Assembly: GCA_015680685.1 (NCBI GenBank)
Contig: MNCI01006084.1
Span: forward strand, 581,825-634,395
Reading direction: 5' to 3'
From: Gnetum montanum
Lineage: Eukaryota; Streptophyta; Gnetopsida; Gnetales; Gnetaceae
Length of the DNA: 52,571 bases
Shown: one piece after another, positions 32,571-42,814 of the stretch
How positions within the stretch are numbered: position 1 is the stretch's first letter
How the letters are laid out: each line of letters opens with the position of its first letter
The notes under the pieces: generated by a model
What the model was told of the DNA's origin: nothing
Database searches by the model: none
Seen by the model: the letters and a program-made list of their open reading frames with translations, nothing else
Translations under genes and position numbers: made by a program

Positions 32571-32690
32571 AAGTCCTAAGTCATAGGTTTGATTCGATGG
32601 ATAATAGTGAGTTACAAAGTTCTAATTGGCCTGTATATCTTAAGATGCACATGTAGTACAATTATATTCTAGTTTCAAAACCCACCATTA
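32571..32690 (+). mobile_element. SINE fragment, copy 4 (3' part)
   Basis: CCTAAGTCATAGGTTTGATTC matches the B-box region of copies 1 and 2, followed by GAGTTACAAAGTTCTAA and AAGATGCACATGT. The A box is missing. The ends are approximate. Confidence 0.5.
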
Positions 32691-33160
32691 AATCTTAAAA
32701 GTCTTTAGAAGAAGCTAATTAGTGATAGGATTTGACAGCCATGTAGCTTTTTTTTATTATGTCATTTTAATGGTTTTTAATAATTATAGACAATAGACAA
32801 AATGAGGAGGGACCACCACCTAAGTGATAAGTATTGAACATTTTTAAGAAATGACTGTTTTGAATCATGTGGAAGTTTTTACGTAGACATATGGGTAACC
32901 TTGATATTGCTAGTTATGGATATAGGATTAGTGGGAAACTTAAACAAAAAGTGAAGATTTTATTATTTCATAGACCAAAAATGATCTATTGAACAAAAAG
33001 TACATTCATCATGTTCAAAATAAAAATATATTCAACAAGGTGGTTAAGTGTCACTAGAGGTAACAAAAATAAGTTATACAAACTTTTTGTTGTAATATCA
33101 TTGTTGAACTACACAAAGTCAAAGTTGCACAATCATTAGTTTTGTAACAATTATCAACAA
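32691..33160. other. AT-rich intergenic stretch
   Basis: No recognisable gene. It may include decayed LINE sequence leading into the fragment at 33165. Confidence 0.4.
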
Positions 33161-33164
33161 CTTA

Positions 33165-33475
33165 GTTGGAGTTAAACAAAACTATCCTTTGTTCCCTGCC
33201 CTTTTTGACATATTTATAAATAGACTAGAGGAATGGATGCAAAATGCCTCTAATCATGGCATGTTGGTAAATAGATTATTTTTGAATAAGCTTATATTTG
33301 CAAATGATGTGACGTTAATTACAAAATTAGCTATAAGATTAAATTATATGCTTCAAATTCTCCATGACTACTGCAACCATTCAGGTATGAAAGTTAATAT
33401 TGATAAGATTAAAATTCTAGTTTGTGGTACTAGAAATAAAAATTATAATTTTTTCCTTGGAGAAAAAGGCAAACT
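33165..33475 (+). pseudogene. LINE reverse transcriptase fragment
   Basis: The plus-strand frame reads GVKQNYPLFPALFDIFINRL, EEWMQNASNHGM, then FANDVTLITKLA at the catalytic position and HSGMKVNIDKIKILVCGT. This order matches the non-LTR reverse transcriptase palm. The catalytic F/YADD is FANDV, so one essential Asp is lost. At about 33475 LINE similarity stops and an unrelated open frame continues in phase, making a chance fusion. Confidence 0.8.
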
Positions 33476-35590
33476 CCGATGCCTCATCCGGAAACTCTTC
33501 AAAAGGGTAGGAATCATCCGCTATGCCAATGACACAATCAGGCATGCTCCTTTGGCTTCATGGTCTGAAATCATGAAGGAAAAGACACTGACTACAACTC
33601 ACAAAGAGGAGCAACTGCCACCCCCACTGCCTACTCAAGAAACAACATTGGAGGCCCATGCAACCATTGAACGCTTACGCAAAATTTGAGAGCAACTTTT
33701 GCGTGAGTAAGAATAGCGTGCAGGGACAAGTAGTGTGAACCCATCTATGTATCGACCAGTGATGAGTCACCTTAATGAGGTGGCTCAAACAATCAACCAA
33801 ATGGAAAGAGATAGACCAATATTCTCTGCCCAACAAACATAGTTGCTCATGAGGTTTGATCCCAACACTCGAAAGGTTACAGTGTCATTATCACAACACC
33901 ATTTATTTCTAGAAATCTCTAGGAATGTCGCACCCTTTTCAATGCATTTGGAGAAAGGTGAAGGGGCCACTGTACTAGTGATGCAACACCAAGGACAAGA
34001 GACGATGGCTGAAGTAGTTGCTGATTGTGTCGCTGAAGCACTCAATGCACCTATGGTGTTTGTACCAAACATATCTACACTTCGAGATGTGCAGACGTTC
34101 GCAGGCACAGTCAGTGGGAAATTGAATGCAGCCCAACATGAAGAATTGCTGGATTAACTCATGGGGACTGGGCAAATAATTCTGGATATCTTTGATTTTT
34201 TGAATAACATCATCACAACCCAATCAGAGTTGTTGGAAGCAAGGGGAAAATGCATCATCTTGGAGGGGCAACTCGAAACAACTCAAGCACAAAATCAACG
34301 CTTGGTCATGAAGGTTACCGAATTACATGCCCGTCTTGCTAATCTTGCACTCCTTAGCCTAACAATAACCAAAGATGAAGCTTTCCAACAGCTTCAAGAA
34401 TGATTCAAGAAGGTTGAGGAGGAAGTAGTGATGACCATCTTTAGCCAGTCTGTAGCTGAGGTAAAAACATATTCAGTTCAAAATGACTTGGCTCAGATGC
34501 ACTAAGAGAATGAAGCATTGACCACACAAAATCATTGCCTACATAATGTTGATACTCAAAAAGAACAAATGCAAGAATTCATTCATCAACAGTGGAGTAG
34601 CTAGCCAGGGTGAATATCAAATTCAAGAAATTGGCAATAGAAAATCGGAATCTGTCAATGGAAAAAGTTTGTGCCTTGCACCAGAAATCTACTATTAAGA
34701 TTGCCACCTAGAAAAATGAAGCATTGAAGTTTGAAAAAGTTAAAAATCATTATAGAGACCAGGTTGGCCTATAAAAGGAAGTTAATGAGAAGCACATCCA
34801 AATGGCGAAGGCAAAAATAAATAAAGCTCTCAAGCAACTCCAACAAGGAAAAGAAGTTTGTTAGCCCATTGTTGATGGGATTGATGCCTACAACAAAGCG
34901 GAGATCTACCTAAAGGAGTTGCAGATAGAAGAAATGATAGAATACATAGAGTTGGCCAATCTCCGCCACGTGAACCTAGCTATGATGACTACTAAACGTC
35001 CGTAGTTAGAGTTAGAAAAACAAGTGGCTAGCTTGTATTTTCTATACGAGGTAAAGTTCAAACACCATAAAGACACCAAGTAGAAGCTTAAGATTGCAAA
35101 TGCTAAACTCGAAGTTCTCATAGCACAATTCATAGATCAATGATCAACTGCTAAGAACCTAGCCAAAAGGATGAATGATTACTAGGAGTTGAAGGATGTA
35201 ATTAGAGAATTCAACATTGAATGAAAACAATTTGCAACCTAGTCTATCAATGCAAAGGAGTTGTTTCTAGAAATTCCATGTCCCTAGGATGTGCCCGATC
35301 CAACCCACATTGGCAAAGCTGCATGGACGGTGCACAATCTTAGAAGTAAGGAGGAGAAAATGAAAGCATTATTGGATGCTTTCCACCTCTTACCAGAAGT
35401 TGCAGCAATAGCAAGATAGCCATAGTCGCCTTGACCACCACATGCGCATGAAGTTGGTGAAGGTCCCTCAAAACCTCAGAAGCCACCACCACCTAAGATT
35501 ATCTTATCTTCTCCACCAAACTTCACACCATCAAGGAACATGTTATCCAATTTTGAGAATCATGTTATGATGTTCAATTTTGTGTCATGA
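33476..35590 (+). pseudogene. Long coiled-coil-like frame of element 3, no known family
   Basis: One decayed plus-strand frame of about 700 codons, broken by roughly twenty stops and at least one frameshift near 34610. Most stops follow the pattern expected from Gln or Arg codons. Its composition is rich in Glu, Lys, Gln, Leu and Ala, with heptad-like stretches such as LLEARGKCIILEGQLETTQA and LELEKQVASLYFLYEVKFK. The C-terminal region has WTVHNLRSKEEKMKALLDAF, then a Pro-rich segment (PQKPPPPKII) and the end FENHVMMFNFVS. It ends about 150 bases before the polypurine tract and LTR of element 3. It shows no gag, protease, RT or integrase motif. It could be a captured host gene or an element-specific protein; I do not recognise it. 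Confidence 0.6.
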
Positions 35591-35733
35591 ACACCATCAT
35601 TTTTGTAATGTGTTAATCCATATACTTAGGCACTCCATTTTTTATCAAGTCAGTTTATTTTATTTGTGAAAGGTCAATCAATAATTCCATACCTTCCTAA
35701 TTTTGTAAAAGAACTCAAGAATGAGTTTTCATT

Positions 35734-35747
35734 TAGTCATGGGGGTA
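35734..35747 (+). promoter_or_regulatory. Polypurine tract, element 3
   Basis: TAGTCATGGGGGTA abuts the LTR, identical to element 2. The 60 bases before it also match element 2. Confidence 0.88.
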
Positions 35748-36600
35748 TGATGAGTTGTAGTTTCGTTGGCTACATCAACGAGGCCCTGTTGATGCAGTGT
35801 CAGCTTTCTAGGTATAAATACATGCCCACCAATTGCATTTATAGCAATAAGATTTTAGTAGTAGTGAAGCTCTTGCAATTTATTCATTTGAGAGTTAGAA
35901 TTTTTCTCTTGACTACCTACAATAGGAGTCATTGAATGTACAAATCTTTATTCGAGCACTGTTATACCTAAGCACAATAGTGTACGTAATAATAAAGATG
36001 AGCTTTTTGATAAACCTTGTAGCATTCTAGATAGATTAAATATTTCATTTATGCATTTAATGTTTTTAATTACTTATTAAATGTTTTCAATGATTTATTA
36101 AATATTTTCCAATAATTAAGTTAATGAAGTAATTAAGCAAGATAGATTAAACACATAAGTATGATCACTTCGAGCGTAACATGCATTCGCTTGGTAATCA
36201 TAGCAACATTATTACTTGGTACACCCAATAGTGTAGCGCTTGGTAACCCAATAGTGGATATGTGGGTTCAGGACGTGTGTGGAGAGTAGGACTAGATGCT
36301 TATGTTAGGACTAGTTAGATACTAGTTAATTAGTTCAATTAAATTAGTTAATCCAATTACTTTATCTTTCTTTAAACATAAAATACAAAATGATAAAAAT
36401 TAGATGCCTCAATTACACTTAACCATACCAATGTACATCACAAGTGTAATTGGAAAGACAATGAACAACCTTAAGGCAATGTTCACGTCCTAAGAAGACT
36501 AGTGCACCAGAAACTATAAAGTCCATTGAATTCGACCGGATCACGCATGAACACTTTGTGATTCATATGGTTGGGCATAGGGCTACCTTGTCACTCATCA
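35748..36600 (+). repeat. 3' LTR of element 3
   Basis: This 853-bp LTR has ends TGATGAG and CTCATCA. U3 carries CAACGAGGCCCTGTTGATGC. TATAAATA is at 35813-35820. The inverted pair is ATCTTTATT (35944-35952) and AATAAAGAT (35991-35999). The 5' part of the element is missing beyond 33476. Confidence 0.9.
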
Positions 36601-37474
36601 ATGAGCGACAAGTAAATGCTATGCCCAACCATACGAATCACTAAGTGTTCATGTGTGATTCAGTTGAATTCCATGGACTTATAGCCTTCTAAGCACACTA
36701 GTCTCTAGGATGTGAAACTAACTATTGCAATCGTTGTCTTCCCAATTACACTTGTGAAATGCAAAGGTATGGTTAAGTGCAACTGAGGCATATGCTTTTT
36801 ATCAATTTTATGTTTTGTATTTTAAGTCGCATAAGGGTAAAGAATAATGAATAAAAATAAAATAATTAAATTACTAATTTGATCTAACTAGCTACACCTA
36901 ACTAATCCTAACATAAGCATCTATTCTCACTTGTTGTACACATCCTAAACACATTTAATGCTAGGGTTACCAAATGCTAAGCATTACTAAGATTACCAAA
37001 CACCAAACATATGCTCAAAGTGGTTGTACTTATGTGCTTAATTAATTACTATTTAATCTAGCTTAATTTAGCTTAATTAATTATTTAATTACTTAAAGCA
37101 TCAAAGGAAATTGCATAAAACACTAAATGCATTAGTAAAAAATTAATCTATTTCAAAGTGCTACAAGGTTTATCAAAAAGCTCGTCTTTATTGCCACATA
37201 CATTATTGTGCTTGGGTACAACAATGCTCAAATAAAAATCTGTACACTCTTAACTCCTACTACGAACACTTAGAAAATTATTCTAACTTTCAAATACAAA
37301 ACTACAAAAGCTCCCCTATAATTATGACAAAATATTTCCATAAACATGGTGGATGAGCACGTATTTATAGGCAAAAACATATACTACATTAATGGGGCCA
37401 TGTCAACGCATCAAATTCTGCATTGACAGGGCCTAGTTGACGAGGCCCAGTTAACGCAACCAATTTATGATTCA
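36601..37474 (-). repeat. Inverted LTR abutting the LTR of element 3
   Basis: Same family as 35748-36600 but on the minus strand, roughly three-quarters similar by eye. The junction CTCATCAATGAG is a near-palindrome in which the terminal TG of this copy is lost. The minus strand begins TGAATCATAAATTGG at 37474. TATA is at 37362-37369; the inverted pair is at 37184-37192 and 37231-37239. No target duplication is visible at either side. Confidence 0.8.
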
Positions 37475-38161
37475 TTACTTCCTTTTCGAAAAGACAGTGA
37501 CATCATCCAAATAAACTACAATGAACTCACCTATTAAACCTTTAAAGGCTAAATTCATTGCTCTTTGAAAAGTAGCTCCAACATTTGATAATCCAAATGG
37601 CATTCTTTGGTAAGCGAAAGTTTCCCACTTGGTGATAAATGTTGTTTTATATCTACCACACTTATCTACCATAATCTCATTATAGCCTAAAAAACCATTT
37701 GGAAAAGAATATACTTGATAACCTAAAACTTTGATCAATATTTCATCAATTCTAGAAAATGGGTATCTATCTTTTTCAGAGGCTTCATTCAAATTTCTAA
37801 AACCTACACAAAGCCTAATATCACCATTCTTTTTCCATACTAGAACAAGGTTAGCAAGCCATGTCAAATATCATACTGGATATATAATTTGGGCTTGCAA
37901 TAACTTCTTAATCTTAGCTTCCATAGCTTGCTCAAACAATGGATTAAATTTCCTTTGTTTTTGCTTAATTGTCTTACAACTATTTATGAAAGGAATTTTA
38001 TGTGTCATCACATTTGGTCTAAAAGCTTTAAGATCATCATAAGACCAAGAGAAATTCTCTAAATTATTTTTCAATACTAATAATAACTTTTGCTTAAATA
38101 CTAAACTATCTTCCTTCGTGACATTTAATATCTTTGGTATCTCAGTTGATCTGAAATTCAC
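37475..38161 (-). pseudogene. Reverse transcriptase of Tat-like element 4
   Basis: Two minus-strand frames (37871-38161 and 37475-37867) form most of a Ty3/gypsy reverse transcriptase. They show QRKFNPLFEQAMEAKIKKLL, IIYPV, LANLVLVWKKNGDIRLCVGF, RNLNEASEKDRYPFSRIDEI, KTTFITKWETFAYQRMPFGL, GATFQRAMNLAF and catalytic YLDD at 37502-37513. The style (LN.A..KD.YP, GATFQRAM) is nearer Tat than Athila. The frame ends abruptly at the inverted LTR, so RNase H and integrase are absent. Confidence 0.9.
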
Positions 38162-38439
38162 TGCTTCATAAGCTTGATCATTTGGATTCTATACATCTTT
38201 TCCAGTAAGCAAATTTTTGCTTCATGATCATAATCAATCACCTTTTTGGAAATGGAATTTGTCTTAAACCTTGATGTTGTTTCAAGTATGCTTTAACTTT
38301 TGAATTCCTACTTATTCCTTAAGAACCTAAATAATTAATCATCATCTTTGAATACTTATAAATGCTTTATGTTATCTGGTACTAATGGTTGATGTTCATT
38401 CTCAATCGCTACCCCTTCGTACCTTTCTATCTTTTTCAA

Positions 38440-38829
38440 ATCTAATGTTAAGGCTACCTTTGTTAAATCATCCACTATATAATTATCTTTTCTACCTATA
38501 TGTTCTATTTTATAGTGATGAAATTGATCCAGCATTTTGCAGACAAACTATTTATAGGGTCACAAGAATGAGCTTTTTACTACACAATTTCCTTTAATTT
38601 GTTCACAAACTAGTCTTAAATCTCCTTTTATGATGATTACCTTGATTTCTTTTTCCAATGCTATTTTAATTCCAATACTTAAAACTTCATATTTAGCCTT
38701 GTTATTAGTATAAGAAAAATATGGATGTATTAGCTTGAATATTTTTAGGGAGTTATCTTTTACTAGAACTACTCCAACTCTTGCACCTTTGGAGTTACAA
38801 GAACCATCAAAGTATAGTTTCCACTTACT
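38440..38829 (-). pseudogene. Additional RNase H domain, upstream of RT, element 4
   Basis: The minus strand reads SKWKLYFDGSCNSKGARVGV, VLVKDNS, YTNNKAKYEVLSIGIKIALE, IIIKGDLRLVCEQIKGN and, after a stop, IEHIGRKDNYIVDDLTKVA. FDGS, KYEVL, GDLRLV and VDDLTK match the four catalytic blocks of the archaeal/plant-type RNase H found as a second RNase H in Tat elements. Here it lies between protease and reverse transcriptase. The decay is mild. Confidence 0.82.
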
Positions 38830-38999
38830 CTCATTTTAAGATTCCTCTTTCTCCAAATTATACACTTCTTAAAGTGTGTAAATTTTGAATTCAAAAGCTC
38901 TTGTTTGAATGACTTTATTCTTCCCATTTGAGGTAATGTTTTCATTCATCAAAGGTTCACTATATATGTATATTTGATTCGACTCCCCTTCCCAAGGTA

Positions 39000-39330
39000 G
39001 CCACATATGTGAATAATCTATTAATATGTAACTTGAGAAATTTTTACTCTAACTTCTACTCAACAAAATACTATGTGAATTTGGTATATCTGCTACTTGA
39101 ATAGTTACTCTACTTTTTATATGGGGTTTGGAAGCAATTTCTAATAAAACATTGGGAAGTTGATCCACAATCTTCACTCTACTTTTGTTCGTTTAAATGA
39201 TCTTTTTATTGGATTTTGCAAGAGTCAAACCAAGTTTTTTGCATATAAACAATGGCATGATAGTAGATGTAGCTCCAAAATCAACTAAACAATTGTAAAG
39301 ATATTAGTTCCTTAACTTCATTGTCAAAAG
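39000..39330 (-). pseudogene. Protease, element 4
   Basis: The minus strand shows NCLVDFGATSTIMPLFICKK at about 39240-39295 and, further on, RVTIQVADIPNSHSILLSR. DFGAT is the active-site triplet region. Downstream, towards the RNase H, comes MWLPWEGESNQIYIYSEPLM. Stops interrupt it. Confidence 0.78.
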
Positions 39331-39723
39331 AAAAGGAGGAACTTCTTTATCAAGAGTACAATCATAGCCAACTTTTGTTGTCTTATCAATGTTAGATACA
39401 TAGCTTAATTCTCAATCTCCAAGTCTCCTTTTACCTTTAATAAACTCCAAAGCTTTTCTTTGTTGATCTCCTATCTGTACTAATTGATAAATGCTAATGT
39501 TGGCCTTGACATGTTTAAGATCCTCAATCAAATTATATTCTCCATCTCCATAAAAGCTTGGCTTCTTCATCCATTTATTAAAAGTTTGATTTTGAGTACT
39601 TTGCTCTACTTGATCTTCTTTACTTTTATTTTTCTCTCTTCTACTTGGTTCAAAAACTTTCCTCGTAGTAGATGGATCAAAAATTATGTTTGGAGGCCTG
39701 GAAGAAGTTAATCTATCTTTTGA

Positions 39724-40950
39724 TCATAGATTATATCTGTTTTCTTCATTATTATTACACTCTTCATCTAACAATATATCCTCTTCAAAACTTGACAGAT
39801 AAGAGGTATCATTGGATCCATGGTTAGAAGATTTTCTTGTGTAATGAACACTAGATAGCTCATTATCTGATTCAATATTAGGGAAGTTAGCCATAATATC
39901 ATCATTTTCATCCTCATGTTCTACAAAATTAGTATCTTGATGCTTATACTTTCTATTTTTCTTTTCTTCCTTGATCTTAACTTTTGCCAAAGCTTTTTCT
40001 AATTTCACTACTTTGTTGGATAAGTCTTTCATTAACTATCCTTTTTTAGATTCTTTGCTTTCTAACTCTTTCTTTTTCTTAATATGAGATGGCCTTGGCA
40101 AAATCTTGCATAGGAATCATTGTTTTCTCTCCTATTTTTTGAGTTGCAATAATTTCTTCATTATTCAAGTTCAGTTATCTCTCTAATTGTATAGCTTTAG
40201 TAAAGTAGTCATTCAATGTTAGCAAGTTTGGAGTTCTCCTTAACCAGATTAAAATATTGGGATTCATAGCCTTAAGATATATGTCTCTAAGAATTTCATC
40301 TGATGGTCTATATTTTCTTTGAAAGAGTCCATAAATTCGTTGAAACTTAATGTTGAAATCTCTGATTGACTCTTTGACTCCTTGCTTAGCTTGTACTAGC
40401 CCATAGTACAGTTGTTATTTATCTAATTAATTATCAAATTGGGCCAAGAAAAGACTTTTCATATCATCCTAGCTTGTGATACTATTACTTGGTAAGTTTA
40501 AATATCAAATGTGAACCATATCCTTTAAATTTGCTACAAACAATCTACAAGCTTGGTATTGATGTTGAATATTTGCATGAGCCAAAGCTAACTCAAATAA
40601 GTGAATGTATTCCTCAATCAAATAAGCTTTTCTAGGAATAAAAGGCTTAGGCAAATATTTGTAAACTACCTTAGGAACATCATTGTAATTTTGAAATCCT
40701 AATGATGTAACTTTGCCAAGGATTTCCCATCCTATTAGAATTCCTTTTGATTGTTGAACTCTTATACTTCTTTAACCTTCTCTCATATACTAATAAATTA
40801 AATAGAAGAGGTGATCTCTTTATTTTTCTAGTCTTTACTCCACTACTTGTTTCAAACTCAAGAACCTTCTTCTATTCTTCTTCCAATGAACAATCAATCT
40901 TATAATCAAGAATTTGTTTGGAACCTTTGAAATCCTCCAAATACCATCAT
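39724..40950 (-). pseudogene. gag, element 4
   Basis: The upstream half (about 40090-40920) reads YLPKPFIPRKAYLIEEYIHL, FELALAHANIQHQYQACRLF, then VKESIRDFNIKFQRIYGLF and YRPSDEILRDIYLKAMNPNI, a capsid-like order. The downstream half (39724-40032) is a charged frame beginning MKDLSNKVVKLEKALAKVK, with acidic residues after it. A possible knuckle was not found. Several stops are present. At about 40950 the sequence switches to an unrelated gag N-terminus. Confidence 0.78.
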
Positions 40951-40954
40951 AGGA

Positions 40955-41172
40955 ACAAACTGGTCGGGAGGTAACACAATGTTTCTCTCCATGACCCTCC
41001 ATTGCAGTTGCTCATCCTAATGTAGGGTGAAGGTGAAATCTAGAGTTTAAGGATCTAGATGGGTGTAGAAAACCCAAAACTATTGGGGCACTTTCATTTT
41101 TTGACCTTCTTACCTTTGGTTGGATCTACTGGTGGGTGGTAGTGATGATTCTTCTCTACGAGAAGAAGCCAT
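40955..41172 (-). pseudogene. gag N-terminus of element 5 (fragment)
   Basis: ATG at 41172 (MASSRREESSLPPTSRSNQR), then VPQ and a TAG, then FTLHXDEQLQW-like residues and NIVLPPDQFVP. This matches the first 70 codons of gag in elements 2, 6 and 8. Similarity then stops abruptly and Tat-like gag begins. Confidence 0.8.
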
Positions 41173-41303
41173 ATCAAGGAGTGTTCAAAAATAGTGTGCG
41201 TTTGTTATTATTATTTTCTCAATGATTTAGCATTAATTATTCATTACAACATCTTTAGATGATTTGACTATCTTTCCTATGTAGCGTACTTAGCTAGACT
41301 AAA

Positions 41304-41321
41304 TCCCTAGCAATAATGTGA
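41304..41321 (-). promoter_or_regulatory. Primer binding site, element 5
   Basis: Minus strand TCACATTATTGCTAGGGA, a badly decayed tRNA-Asp-type site next to the LTR at 41323. Confidence 0.65.
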
Positions 41322-41322
41322 A

Positions 41323-41806
41323 TGATGAGCAACAAGTAGTCCCTATGTCCAACCATGCGAATCACAAGTGTTACATTAGCAATCTAGTCTAATTCTGCAT
41401 ACTTAGTCCCTAAATGCATTGATGAGAAAAGATAGTGACTTAGAGATGCCATCATTATCTTCTTGGCTTCACTTGTGTAAGTTCACTTGTCTAGTTAAGA
41501 GTAAGCCAAGGCACATGATTTTTATATATTTTTTATATTTTCCTTGATTTATTCTAAGTGTAAAATAAAGGTAATTAATTATAAATTAACTAATTAACTA
41601 TCTAATGCCTTAATCTAACTATCTTAACATAAGTATCCAAGTCCATCTTTCCTACACATTCTGAACTCGCTATAGATACTACTGGATTACCAAGTGTTAG
41701 GCTACTAGGCAAAGCAAGCAATAACACCACTAGGATTACCAAGTGCCAATAGTATGTTCAAGGCAATCGTACTTATGCATTATTATTAAATGTATTAATT
41801 ACTAAG
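41323..41806 (-). repeat. Partial 5' LTR of element 5
   Basis: Starts TGATGAG and follows the LTR of element 8 (18297 on) base for base over long stretches. It is cut at 41806 by element 6. The U3, TATA and polyadenylation parts are lost or lie beyond element 6, outside the window. Confidence 0.82.
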
Positions 41807-42652
41807 TGATAAATTGTGTTTTTCATCACTCTAATATCGAGGTGGCCACGATATCAGGTAGACAATATCGAGTACACGATATCACGACCTAAGATGTGAT
41901 ATCGTACATTCAATATCACAGGGTTACTCCTAGGTCTATAAATACAGCGCCCAGGTGCACAATTGGGGATAATGTTTTAGCAGTCAGTAGCGAAACTCTT
42001 GTAATTTGTCCATTTAAAAGTTAGAATATTTTCCAAGTGCCCACAATAGGAGATCTAAGTGTGAATGGATCTTTATTCAAGCAAGATGTACTTAAGCACA
42101 CCGTTGTGTTGGCAATAAAGACAAGCTCTTTGATCCATTCCTTGCAACACTTGAGATTTTCTTTCTTATGCATTTATATTTCATGCAATTTACATTAATT
42201 TTATTTATGCAACAATTAATTTTGATCAATTAAGCATAGGCACGACCCCTTCAAGCATACGTGTGACACTTAGTAACTCAGAAACGACTAGCGTTTAACA
42301 GCCCAGCAATGTTTGCACAACATTCAGGATGTGTTTGGGAAGTGGGAATAGTTACTTGTGTTAGGCTAGATTAGACTATAATTTACTTAGCAATTAATCA
42401 ATCTTACTTTTATTCTTGTTCTAGGTGAGTAATTCCATAAAAACACAAAATACTCAAAATCTTATGCCTCAGTCACACTTAACTATACAATTGCATTTCA
42501 CAAGTGGGACTAGAAAGACAATGAATGAACAACATGCACACACTATTTAGCTCTAGTGCACTTAGTAATTATAGTTTTTGAAATTTAACTGGATTGCATG
42601 TGAACGCTTATGATTCGTATGGTTAGGCATAGGGGTACCTTGCCACTCATCA
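41807..42652 (+). repeat. 5' LTR of element 6
   Basis: This 846-bp LTR begins TGATAAATTG and ends CTCATCA. U3 holds at least five GATATCG or AATATCG motifs (41830-41930). TATAAATA is at 41937-41944. The inverted pair ATCTTTATT (42069-42077) and AATAAAGAC (42114-42122) surrounds the polyadenylation signal. Confidence 0.85.
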
Positions 42653-42653
42653 T

Positions 42654-42671
42654 TGGTACCATTGCCAGGGA
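42654..42671 (+). promoter_or_regulatory. Primer binding site, element 6
   Basis: TGGTACCATTGCCAGGGA, one base after the LTR, tRNA-Asp type with several changes. Confidence 0.8.
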
Positions 42672-42814
42672 CTATAGTTCTTCGTGCACTATCTAAGTCT
42701 AGTGAAATTTAGTAACCTCGTTGTTCAAACCCTAAGAGTCAAATCCTATGAAAACAAAATTAAAATTATTATTATTAAATTAAACCTCAATTGCACACTA
42801 TTTATTAGCACAAA

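Noticed and set aside
33189-33689. One protein joining a LINE reverse transcriptase to the coiled-coil frame
   Set aside because: LINE similarity ends at about 33475 and the rest belongs to element 3. The frames meet by chance.
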